DNA of 31,791 bases from an uncultured Flavobacteriales bacterium. GTDB lineage: Bacteria > Bacteroidota > Bacteroidia > Flavobacteriales > Schleiferiaceae. This document shows, piece after piece, positions 24,075 through 31,236 of this stretch. Each line of letters opens with the position of its first letter. Position 1 is the stretch's first letter. The DNA lies in NCBI GenBank assembly GCA_903821715.1, contig CAIJMB010000071.1, forward strand, positions 1 to 31,791, read 5' to 3'. A model generated the notes under the pieces. The model saw only the letters and a program-made list of their open reading frames with translations. It was not told where the DNA came from and made no database searches. A program made the translations under genes and the position numbers.

Positions 24075-24821
24075 ATGAAGATCCTCGTTTGCATTAGCCA
24101 CGTACCCGACACGACGGCCAAAATTCAGTTCACTTCAGACGCCCGCGCCCTCGACGCCAACGGGGTCCAGTTCGTCATCAATCCGTACGACGAGTTCGGC
24201 CTTACCCGCGCCCTGCAGCTCAATGAGCAGTTGGGCGGAACCGTCACTGCCGTGACGGTCGGCGACGCCTCGGTCGAGCCCACGCTCCGCAAGGCGCTCG
24301 CCATCGGCGCGCACGACGCGGTTCGCGTCGACGCCCTGCCCTCTGACCCCCTTCAAGTTGCGCGTGAACTAGCATCGGTGGTTTCAGAAGGTGCCTATGA
24401 ATTAGTCATTTGCGGTCAAGAATCTATTGACTACAACGGCGGAATCGTTCCGTCCGCCCTCGCCGAAATCCTCGGGTGGCCCGTGGTCACGCCGTGCATC
24501 GGATTTGACCCCGCCGGCGGCCGCGCCAAGGCCAGCCGCGAGATCGACGGAGGCAAAGAAGTCCTCGACATCGCCCTGCCCGCTGTACTCGGAGCCAAAA
24601 AAGGCCTCGTCGAAGAGTCCGAACTGCGCATCCCCAACATGCGCGGCATCATGGCGGCCCGCACCAAGCCCCTCGTGGTAAAGGCCCCGACGGGAGCCAC
24701 CGCAGGTTCCGCCCCCGTTTCGTTCAGCAAGCCCGCCGGCAAGTCCGCGGTGCAGATGATCGACGCGCAAAACCTTGACGCGCTCGTCAAAAAGCTTCAC
24801 GAAGAAGCGAAAGTCATTTAA
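24075..24821 (+). CDS. etfB: Electron transfer flavoprotein, beta subunit
   Basis: EtfB with EtfA takes electrons from acyl-CoA dehydrogenases and passes them to the quinone pool via ETF:quinone oxidoreductase. It has 248 residues from ATG 24075 (MKILVCISHVPDTTAKIQF). Motifs are NPYDEFGLTRALQL, the AMP/adenine-binding region ELVICGQESIDYNGGIVPSALAEILGWP, and the recognition-loop signature EESELRIPNMRGIMAARTKPL. An in-frame start at 24030 overlaps the -7 box and was rejected. Confidence 0.95.
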   Translation: MKILVCISHVPDTTAKIQFTSDARALDANGVQFVINPYDEFGLTRALQLNEQLGGTVTAVTVGDASVEPTLRKALAIGAHDAVRVDALPSDPLQVARELASVVSEGAYELVICGQESIDYNGGIVPSALAEILGWPVVTPCIGFDPAGGRAKASREIDGGKEVLDIALPAVLGAKKGLVEESELRIPNMRGIMAARTKPLVVKAPTGATAGSAPVSFSKPAGKSAVQMIDAQNLDALVKKLHEEAKVI

Positions 24822-24851
24822 CCAGCAACCAGCTACTAGTCACTAGCAACC
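24822..24851. repeat. AGCAACCAG-type low-complexity intergenic words
   Basis: The spacer between etfB and etfA is built of short related words (CCAGCAACCAGC, TACTAGTCACTAGCAAC). A similar string, CTAGCAACCAGTAAC, starts at 29315 after folA, and the reverse complement of 27786-27820 is also related. Confidence 0.5.
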
Positions 24852-24865
24852 TCACACCCCACGAT

Positions 24866-25816
24866 ATGGTACTCGTTTTTGCCGAAACCTGGAACGGTCA
24901 GTTCAAAAAGTCAACGTTCGAAGCCGTGCAGTATGCCGCGGCCTGCGCCAATGCCCAAGGCAGCCAAGCAGTTGCCGTCGTCGTTGGCCCCGCCACAGCC
25001 CCCGTCGAGTCGCTCGGCGCCTACGGAGCCCACAAGGTCCTTCACCTGCACGGCCCCGAGAAGTTCGAGACGGCCCAGCACGCCGCTCTGCTCGGCGACG
25101 CAGCCAAAGAGCTCAATGCCAGCATGATTGTCATTAGCGGAACCGCCAACGGCCGCGCCCTCATGGGTGCCGTCGCCGTGCGTGCCGAGGCCAGCGTGAT
25201 CAGCAACGTCACTGCGCTTCCCGAGTCGTTTGGCCCCGTGCGCGTGGTGCGCGGAGCCTTCTCGTCCAAGGGTATCGAAGTTTGCGAGAGCAGCAGCGCT
25301 CGCACGGTGATCGGACTGGTTCCGAACGCGTTGGGCGTCAAAGATTCCGCCGGAAGCGACGCCGCGTTTGAGGACCGCAACGTATCAGCCGCCTCCCGAG
25401 CCACCGTGGTCGAGCAGCAGCTCGCCAGCGGCACCATCGCGCTGCCCGAGGCAGAGCGTGTGGTTTCGGCCGGACGCGGCATGAAGGCCCCTGAAAACTG
25501 GGGGATGATCGAAGAACTCGCCCAAGTTTTGGGCGCAGCTACGGCCTGTTCGAAGCCCGTGAGTGACATCGGATGGCGTCCGCACCGCGAGCACGTTGGC
25601 CAAACCGGAATCCAAGTGAATCCGCAGCTCTACATCGCCATCGGCATCTCTGGCGCCATTCAGCACCTCGCCGGGGTGAGTAGCTCGAAGACCATCGTGG
25701 TGATCAACAGCGACCCCGAGGCTCCATTCTTTAAAGCCGCCGACTACGGAATCGTGGGCGATGCGTTTGATATTGTTCCGCGGTTGACCGCGGCGCTGAA
25801 GGCGCACTTGAACTAA
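24866..25816 (+). CDS. etfA: Electron transfer flavoprotein, alpha subunit
   Basis: This FAD-binding partner of EtfB has 316 residues. The C-terminal FAD domain is textbook: HREHVGQTGIQVNPQLYIAIGISGAIQHLAG, then SSKTIVVINSDPEAPFFKAADYGIVGD. The residue corresponding to the Arg that tunes the flavin in human ETF (in GASR) appears as Lys in the local ATACSKPVSDIGW; this seems to be the form usual in the phylum, but I cannot check. It follows etfB by 44 bases of repeat-like spacer. Confidence 0.95.
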   Translation: MVLVFAETWNGQFKKSTFEAVQYAAACANAQGSQAVAVVVGPATAPVESLGAYGAHKVLHLHGPEKFETAQHAALLGDAAKELNASMIVISGTANGRALMGAVAVRAEASVISNVTALPESFGPVRVVRGAFSSKGIEVCESSSARTVIGLVPNALGVKDSAGSDAAFEDRNVSAASRATVVEQQLASGTIALPEAERVVSAGRGMKAPENWGMIEELAQVLGAATACSKPVSDIGWRPHREHVGQTGIQVNPQLYIAIGISGAIQHLAGVSSSKTIVVINSDPEAPFFKAADYGIVGDAFDIVPRLTAALKAHLN

Positions 25817-25819
25817 GCC

Positions 25820-26428
25820 GTGTCGGGAGCGCTCATCACGTTAACTGTCAAGGGACTCACGTACAGCGAGCGCCCGACGGGTGCCTACGCGCTTCTGCTC
25901 GAGGCCGAAGTAGACAAGCGTAGACTGCCCATCGTGATCGGAGCCTTTGAGGCCCAGGCCATTGCAATTGCGCTCGACAAGATGTCGACGCCGCCGCGGC
26001 CGATGACGCACGACCTCTTTGCGCAGGCGCTGTCGGCGCACGGAGCGGTACTTGAACGCGTCGTCATTCACGCCCTCGTAGACGGAGTTTTTTATGCCCA
26101 GCTTCACTTTGAGGGAAGCCAAGTTTTGGACGCCCGCCCTTCGGACGCCGTCGCACTGGCCGTACGCTTGGACTGCCCGATGTACGCGACCGACGAGGTC
26201 ATGGTTCAGGCCGGCCTAGAGGCCGAGCAGGGTGCAGCTCCCAAACTGCCTAAGGAACCGCGTACGCGTTCCGCCGCCACCGGCGCCAAAGCGCCAGCCC
26301 CCGCCGAGGACCCCGCTCTGGCGCGCGCAACCCGTGACGAACTTGAAGCTATGCTCGAGCATGCCCTGGTTAACGAAGACTATGAGTTGGCGGCACGAAT
26401 CCGCGACGAATTGACCCAGCGTGGCTGA
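25820..26428 (+). CDS. Bifunctional nuclease family (DUF151) protein with C-terminal UVR motif
   Basis: The 202-residue protein starts at GTG 25820, 3 bases after etfA. Residues 1-~135 form the BFN/DUF151 domain (LPIVIGAFEAQAIAIALDKMSTPPRPMTHDLF, VDGVFYAQLHFEG, DARPSDAVALAVRLDCPMYA). An Ala/Pro-rich linker follows. Residues ~166-200 form a UvrB/UvrC-like helical hairpin (DELEAMLEHALVNEDYELAARIRDEL). Plant members have nuclease activity on DNA and RNA, and the bacterial role is not established. Its place between etfA and the nucleoside transporter is a recurrent arrangement in Bacteroidota as I recall it. Confidence 0.9.
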   Translation: MSGALITLTVKGLTYSERPTGAYALLLEAEVDKRRLPIVIGAFEAQAIAIALDKMSTPPRPMTHDLFAQALSAHGAVLERVVIHALVDGVFYAQLHFEGSQVLDARPSDAVALAVRLDCPMYATDEVMVQAGLEAEQGAAPKLPKEPRTRSAATGAKAPAPAEDPALARATRDELEAMLEHALVNEDYELAARIRDELTQRG

Positions 26429-26478
26429 TTTTGGCCTAATTTCAACCCACCTTAACGCACTTTAATCGCTTTTTTATC

Positions 26479-27765
26479 TTGGACTATTACCTACGCGTCG
26501 TCGCGGGCCTTGCCCTCTTGATCGGAATTCTGTTCGCCTTCTCGTCCAACCGTCGCGCCATCGACTGGACGCTCGTTGCCAAAGGGATTTTGCTACAGTT
26601 CGTGCTGGCCGTTGCCATCTTGCACCTCTCATGGGTTTCGTCGGCGTTTGACGCCGTGGGCAAGGGCTTCGTGGCGTTGCTCGGCTACACCCGCGAGGGC
26701 TCGCTCTTTCTCTTTGGCGACCTGGTAGGACGCGTGGACACCTTTGGCTACCTCTTTGCCTTTCAGGTACTTCCAACAATTATCTTCTTTAGCGCCATCA
26801 GTTCGCTCCTCTTTCACTTCGGAATCCTGCAGCGTGTCGTCGGCGGATTCGCTTGGGTGATGAAGCGTACCCTCAAACTGTCCGGGGCCGAAACCCTTGC
26901 CGCCGCCGCGAACGTATTTGTGGGCCAAACTGAGGCTCCGCTGCTGGTCAAGCCCTACATCGCGACGATGACACGCTCTGAGCTCATGGCCCTGATGGTT
27001 GGCGGAATGGCCACACTCGCCGGAGCCGTGCTGGCCGCCTACATCGGCTATTTAGGTGGAACCGATCCCGAGCGCCAAGTCTTCTTTGCCCGCCACCTGC
27101 TTACCGCTTCGGTCATGAACGCTCCGGCCTCCTTGTGGATTGCCAAGGTTTTGGTTCCGCAAACCGAACCCGTCGTGGCCCTCGCTGACGTCGAAATCGA
27201 GCGCAAGGGCAACTGGCTCGAGGCCATCGCCAACGGAACCAGTGACGGCTTTAAAATGGCCGCCAACGTCGGCGTGATGCTCTTGGTCTTCACCGCACTG
27301 ATCGCCCTGTTTAACGGCCTCTTATCCAACGGACTCGGGTCGTGGACCGGCCTCAACGAACTCGTCGCCACCTGGTCGGGCGGTCGATACTCAGAATTCA
27401 ACCTTCAGGCTATTTTCGGACTCTTGCTCGGCCCCTTCACCTGGCTGCTCGGCGTCCCCTGGGCCGAGGCACCCCTCGTCGGTCAGCTGCTCGGAGAAAA
27501 AACCGTGCTCAACGAGTTCTACGCGTACGTCACTATGGGCCAGATGATGGAGGCGGGTACACTTTCAAGCGTCCGCGCCCAAACCCTCGCCGTGTATGTC
27601 CTCTGCGGCTTTGCCAACTTTGCTTCCATCGGAATCCAAATCGGCGGAATCGGCTCACTCGCCCCCGAACGTCGCAAAGACCTATCCGAACTTGGTTTCA
27701 AAGCCGTCTTGGGAGGAACCGCTGCGTCGCTGACTACGGCTACGTTGGTCGCGCTGCTCCTGTAA
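26479..27765 (+). CDS. Concentrative nucleoside transporter (CNT/NupC family)
   Basis: This inner-membrane symporter imports nucleosides with Na+ or H+. Its 428 residues form about ten hydrophobic segments. Family motifs are VGQTEAPLLVKPYIATMTRSELMALMVGGMATLAGAV and the later NEFYAYVTMGQM. Transport residues cluster around GQTEAP (first half) and NEF.AY (second half). The start is a TTG at 26479 (LDYYLRVVAGLALLIG), which fits the family length; no ATG is available nearby. The TATCTTGG that overlaps this TTG is not taken as a promoter. It stands upstream of thyA and folA, suggesting thymidine/nucleoside salvage in the same region. Confidence 0.92.
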   Translation: MDYYLRVVAGLALLIGILFAFSSNRRAIDWTLVAKGILLQFVLAVAILHLSWVSSAFDAVGKGFVALLGYTREGSLFLFGDLVGRVDTFGYLFAFQVLPTIIFFSAISSLLFHFGILQRVVGGFAWVMKRTLKLSGAETLAAAANVFVGQTEAPLLVKPYIATMTRSELMALMVGGMATLAGAVLAAYIGYLGGTDPERQVFFARHLLTASVMNAPASLWIAKVLVPQTEPVVALADVEIERKGNWLEAIANGTSDGFKMAANVGVMLLVFTALIALFNGLLSNGLGSWTGLNELVATWSGGRYSEFNLQAIFGLLLGPFTWLLGVPWAEAPLVGQLLGEKTVLNEFYAYVTMGQMMEAGTLSSVRAQTLAVYVLCGFANFASIGIQIGGIGSLAPERRKDLSELGFKAVLGGTAASLTTATLVALLL

Positions 27766-27785
27766 TTAGTAAAGTTGGCAAGGAT

Positions 27786-27941
27786 GGCTCGTTAGCTGCT
27801 GGCTGCTGGCTACTTGTTGTCAGTTTCTGGCTTCGAGCTAAAGCGTAAGGGGCACTTGGTGCGAACCAACGAGCTAATCTCAGCTAAAGAGCTAACGAGC
27901 TAATCTCAGCCAATCTCAGCCAACGAGCCAACGAGCCAATG
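27786..27941. repeat. Short-word repeat region between the nucleoside transporter and thyA
   Basis: The first part (27786-27820) is made of GCTGCTGGCTGCTGGCTAC-like words. The second (27869-27941) alternates [C/T]AATCTCAGC and [C/T]AACGAGC units. The 19-base word ACGAGCTAATCTCAGCCAA at 27896-27914 is identical to 824-842. There is no open frame of note and no tRNA-like or terminator-like structure in the 188-base gap. Confidence 0.65.
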
Positions 27942-27949
27942 TACCTTTG
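27942..27949 (+). promoter_or_regulatory. -7 box of thyA, 4 bases from the ATG
   Basis: TACCTTTG is a full match to the -7 consensus and is followed by AGTT and the ATG at 27954. A leaderless or near-leaderless thyA transcript is implied if this box is used. Confidence 0.5.
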
Positions 27950-27953
27950 AGTT

Positions 27954-28832
27954 ATGCGCCAGTACCACGAATTAATGGACCGAGTGCTCCGCGAGGGCAT
28001 CGATAAATCCGACCGAACCGGCACGGGAACCCGAAGCGTGTTTGGCCACCAGATGCGCTTTGATTTGGCCGAGGGCTTCCCGATGGTGACCACCAAGAGG
28101 CTGCACCTCAAGAGCATCCTCCACGAGCTGATTTGGTTTATTTCGGGCGACACCAACATTCGCTACCTCTGCCAAAACGGGGTCCGAATTTGGGACGATT
28201 GGCCGTTTGCCACCTATTCGAAGTCTGCCGACTACGACGGAATCGACATGAAGGAGTTCGCCACGCGCATCGCTGTGGACGTCGATTTTGCCGCTAAGTG
28301 GGGCGATTTGGGCCCAGTGTACGGTTACCAATGGCGCTTTTGGCCAGGTCCGAACGGCCCGGTGGACCAGCTTCGCGACGTACTCGAAGGCATTCGCCGC
28401 AACCCCGACGGACGACGCCACATTGTTTCGGCCTGGAACCCGGGGTACATTGACCAAATGGCGCTCCCCCCCTGCCACGCCTTTTTTCAGTTTTACGTGG
28501 TGGACGGCAAGCTGTCGTGCCAGCTGTACCAGCGCTCGGCGGACATTTTCTTGGGAGTTCCGTTCAACATCGCCTCGTACGCGCTCCTCATTCACATGAT
28601 GGCCCAGGACCTCGGCCTCGGAGTAGGCGACTTTGTGCACACCTTGGGCGATGCCCACATCTACTCCAACCATATGGAGCAGGTTCAGCTTCAGCTCAGC
28701 CGCGAACCGCGCGCCCTGCCCACGCTGAAGTTGAATCCGTCGGTCAAGAGTTTATTCGACTTCCGCTACGAAGACGTTGAATTAGTCGGATACGATTCGC
28801 ACCCGCACATACCGGCTCCGGTCGCCGTCTGA
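27954..28832 (+). CDS. thyA: Thymidylate synthase
   Basis: This enzyme methylates dUMP to dTMP with methylene-tetrahydrofolate, which leaves dihydrofolate for the next gene product. It has 292 residues with the nucleophile Cys174 in ALPPCHAFFQFYV. Other blocks are DRTGTGTRSVFG (folate/phosphate binding), LHELIWFISGDTN, and QRSADIFLGVPFNIASYALL. It is about 28 residues longer than the E. coli enzyme because of an insertion near 85-115 (FATYSKSADYDGIDMKEF), as in many longer ThyA proteins. Its stop overlaps the folA start by one base (TGATG). Confidence 0.97.
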   Translation: MRQYHELMDRVLREGIDKSDRTGTGTRSVFGHQMRFDLAEGFPMVTTKRLHLKSILHELIWFISGDTNIRYLCQNGVRIWDDWPFATYSKSADYDGIDMKEFATRIAVDVDFAAKWGDLGPVYGYQWRFWPGPNGPVDQLRDVLEGIRRNPDGRRHIVSAWNPGYIDQMALPPCHAFFQFYVVDGKLSCQLYQRSADIFLGVPFNIASYALLIHMMAQDLGLGVGDFVHTLGDAHIYSNHMEQVQLQLSREPRALPTLKLNPSVKSLFDFRYEDVELVGYDSHPHIPAPVAV

Positions 28833-29314
28833 TGCTCTACGCCATTGTTGCCCACGACCTGAACCGCGCCATTGGCGGCGGAAACGATTTGCTGTGGCAC
28901 CTGCCCAACGATCTGAAGTTTTTTAAGGACAAGACGCGCGGATTCCCCATCATCATGGGCCGCAAGACCTACGATTCGCTAGGCCGACCCTTGCCTGGGC
29001 GCCGCAACATGGTGGTGAGCCGCCAGACCGACTGGTCCGCCGAAGGTGTCGAGGTATTCGCCACGGTCGAAGCGGCCATTGCCGCCCTCGAGGGGGCCAA
29101 CGGCTTCATCGTGGGCGGAGGTGAAATCTACCGACTTGCGCTTCCCATGGTGGACGTGCTCTACGCCACCGTGGTACATACTCAGATTGAGGGGGCCGAC
29201 ACGTGGTTCCCAGAGTACCTCGATCAGTTCACCGAGGTCGAGCGCGACGACCACTCGGCGGACGAACGGCATGCATTCGCGTATTCATTTGTTCGCCTAC
29301 GGTCGAACAAGTAA
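28832..29314 (+). CDS. folA: Dihydrofolate reductase
   Basis: This enzyme regenerates tetrahydrofolate from dihydrofolate with NADPH. It has 160 residues, the usual length. Visible are AIGGGNDLLWHLPNDLKFFK with the catalytic Asp27, the NADPH-binding IMGRKTYDSLGRPLPGRRN, and FIVGGGEIYRLALP. A translationally coupled thyA-folA pair makes functional sense because ThyA is the main producer of dihydrofolate. Confidence 0.97.
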   Translation: MLYAIVAHDLNRAIGGGNDLLWHLPNDLKFFKDKTRGFPIIMGRKTYDSLGRPLPGRRNMVVSRQTDWSAEGVEVFATVEAAIAALEGANGFIVGGGEIYRLALPMVDVLYATVVHTQIEGADTWFPEYLDQFTEVERDDHSADERHAFAYSFVRLRSNK

Positions 29315-29332
29315 CTAGCAACCAGTAACTTG

Positions 29333-29353
29333 CTGCAACGCGGAGCGTTGCAG
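29333..29353. repeat. GNA-triloop hairpin between folA and clpX
   Basis: CTGCAACGC and GCGTTGCAG form a perfect 9-bp stem around GGA, in the gap between two convergent genes. No T tract follows on either strand. Its loop and size resemble the hairpins at 770-814. Confidence 0.7.
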
Positions 29354-29355
29354 GA

Positions 29356-30546
29356 TTACGCAGACTGCTTCGATAGCTTTTGGAGAACCATATCCGCCGT
29401 CACATGCACCTTTTCGGGCAGTTCGTACATGGCGTCGGTGAGAATGGTTTCGCCGATTCCGCGGAGGCCGCGAGCTCCGAGCTTGAACTCGATGGCCTTG
29501 TCGACGATGGCGTCAAGGGCGTCGTCGTCGATGCTGAACTCGATTCCGTCTAAGGCAAAGAGGCGCTCGTACTGCTTGATCAGCGCATTCTTGGGCTCAG
29601 TGAGGATGCGGCGCAGGGCAACGCGGTCGAGGGGCTCGAGGTAGGTCAGTACAGGGAGGCGTCCGATGAGCTCAGGGATTAGGCCAAAGGCCTTGAGGTC
29701 CTGGGGCGTCACGTGCTTCAGAAAGGCGTTTTCGTCGACGTCCACTCGGTGGGTGGTTCCGGTAAAACCGACGACCTGGGTGTTAAAGCGGCGCGCGATG
29801 TGGCGTTGGATTCCGTCAAAGGCTCCGCCCGCGATAAAGAGGATGTTGCGCGTGTCGACCTCGACAAACTTTTGGTCAGGGTGCTTGCGGCCACCTTTGG
29901 GCGGAACGTTCACCTTGGTACCCTCGAGGAGCTTGAGGAGGGCCTGCTGCACCCCCTCGCCCGACACGTCGCGCGTAATGGACGGGTTGTCGCTCTTGCG
30001 GGCAATTTTGTCGATTTCGTCGATGAAGACGATTCCGCGCTCGGCGTCCGCCACGTTGTAGTCGGCGGCCTGAAGCAAGCGGGTGAGGATGCTTTCAACG
30101 TCTTCGCCCACGTAGCCGGCCTCGGTCAGGACGGTCGCGTCGACGATGGCGAACGGAACCTTCAGCATGCGCGCAATGGTGCGGGCCAGAAGCGTTTTAC
30201 CGGTGCCGGTCTCGCCCACCATGATGACATTAGACTTCTCGAGGTCTTCGTCACCCACGCCGCCGTGAAGGACGCGCTTGTAGTGGTTATAGACGGCTAC
30301 GGCGAGGATTTTTTTGGCGTCCTCTTGACCGATCACGTACTCGTCGAGACGGGCGCGGATTTCGGACGGCTTGGGCAGGTCCATCGACCCGAGGGCCGAG
30401 CTGTCGGCGTCGTCAGACTCCTCTTCGAGGATGTGGTGGGCCTGCTCGATGCAGTTGGCACAGATCTGGGCGTCGAGGCCTGAAACCAGAAGTCCGGCTT
30501 CGGTCGACGGGCGGCCGCAAAATGAGCACTGGTTGGTGTCGGTCAT
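29356..30546 (-). CDS. clpX: ATP-dependent Clp protease, ATP-binding subunit ClpX
   Basis: This AAA+ unfoldase feeds proteins into ClpP. It has 396 residues. The N-terminal zinc-binding domain has Cys7, Cys10, Cys29 and Cys32 (CSFC...CANC). Walker A GETGTGKT lies at 111-118, Walker B reads IVFIDEIDKI, and the sensor/arginine region GARGLRGIGETIL lies near the end. The ClpP-docking tripeptide, IGF in E. coli, appears as VGF in NTQVVGFTG. An acidic Ser-rich linker (EEESDDADSSALGS) follows the zinc domain. It starts 12 bases after clpP. Confidence 0.97.
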   Translation of the reverse strand: MTDTNQCSFCGRPSTEAGLLVSGLDAQICANCIEQAHHILEEESDDADSSALGSMDLPKPSEIRARLDEYVIGQEDAKKILAVAVYNHYKRVLHGGVGDEDLEKSNVIMVGETGTGKTLLARTIARMLKVPFAIVDATVLTEAGYVGEDVESILTRLLQAADYNVADAERGIVFIDEIDKIARKSDNPSITRDVSGEGVQQALLKLLEGTKVNVPPKGGRKHPDQKFVEVDTRNILFIAGGAFDGIQRHIARRFNTQVVGFTGTTHRVDVDENAFLKHVTPQDLKAFGLIPELIGRLPVLTYLEPLDRVALRRILTEPKNALIKQYERLFALDGIEFSIDDDALDAIVDKAIEFKLGARGLRGIGETILTDAMYELPEKVHVTADMVLQKLSKQSA

Positions 30547-30558
30547 GGACGCAGGGGC

Positions 30559-31230
30559 TTAGCCGCGGGGCTTGCTGACGAGGACTTCGTCGATCATTCC
30601 GTAGGCCTTGGCCTCTTCTGAGGTCATCCAGTAGTCGCGGTCTGAATCGTGCTCCACCTTGTCAAACTCTTGGCCAGAATGGTTGGCGATGATTTCGTAC
30701 AGCTCCTTCTTGAGTTTGAGGATCTCCTGAAGGGTGATCTCCATATCGCTGGCCTGGCCCTGGGCTCCGCCCATGGGCTGGTGAATCATGACGCGGCTGT
30801 GCTTGAGCGCTGAACGCTTGCCCTTGGTTCCTGCACACAGCAGTACGGCGCCCATCGAGGCGGCCATTCCGGTGCAAATGGTCGCAACGTCAGGGGCCAC
30901 CACCTGCATGGTGTCGTAGATTCCCAGGCCCGCGTACACGCTGCCGCCGGGGCTGTTCATGTAAATCTGGATGTCCTTCTTGGCGTCGGCCGACTCCAAA
31001 AAGAGGAGCTGCGCCTGGACGATGTTGGCTACCTGGTCATTGATTCCGGTTCCGAGAAAGATGATGCGGTCCATCATCAGGCGCGAAAACACGTCCATCT
31101 GGGCCACGTTGAGCTGGCGCTCCTCGATGATGTAGGGCGTCAGTGAGTTGTCAACGTAGTGCTCAAAATGCATGCTGCTCACGCCCTTATCGAGCATGGC
31201 GTAGCGCTTGAATTCTTTACCGAAATCCAT
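30559..31230 (-). CDS. clpP: ATP-dependent Clp protease, proteolytic subunit ClpP
   Basis: This serine protease forms tetradecamers and degrades proteins handed over by ClpX. It has 223 residues with a Ser125-His150-Asp195 triad: GMAASMGAVLL, RVMIHQPMGG and EHDSDRDYWM. The N-terminal ~25 residues (MDFGKEFKRYAMLDKGVSSMHFEHY) look like a propeptide extension over the mature form. It lies 6 bases after tig, in the classical tig-clpP-clpX order. Confidence 0.97.
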   Translation of the reverse strand: MDFGKEFKRYAMLDKGVSSMHFEHYVDNSLTPYIIEERQLNVAQMDVFSRLMMDRIIFLGTGINDQVANIVQAQLLFLESADAKKDIQIYMNSPGGSVYAGLGIYDTMQVVAPDVATICTGMAASMGAVLLCAGTKGKRSALKHSRVMIHQPMGGAQGQASDMEITLQEILKLKKELYEIIANHSGQEFDKVEHDSDRDYWMTSEEAKAYGMIDEVLVSKPRG

Positions 31231-31236
31231 GGTGGC

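Noticed and set aside
26475..26482. TATCTTGG as a promoter of the nucleoside transporter
   Set aside because: It overlaps the only usable start codon, so transcription would begin inside the gene; the match to the -7 box is also imperfect.
29356..30546. VGF in place of IGF in the ClpX docking loop
   Set aside because: A conservative change within the tripeptide, likely normal for the lineage; a ClpP gene lies next to it.
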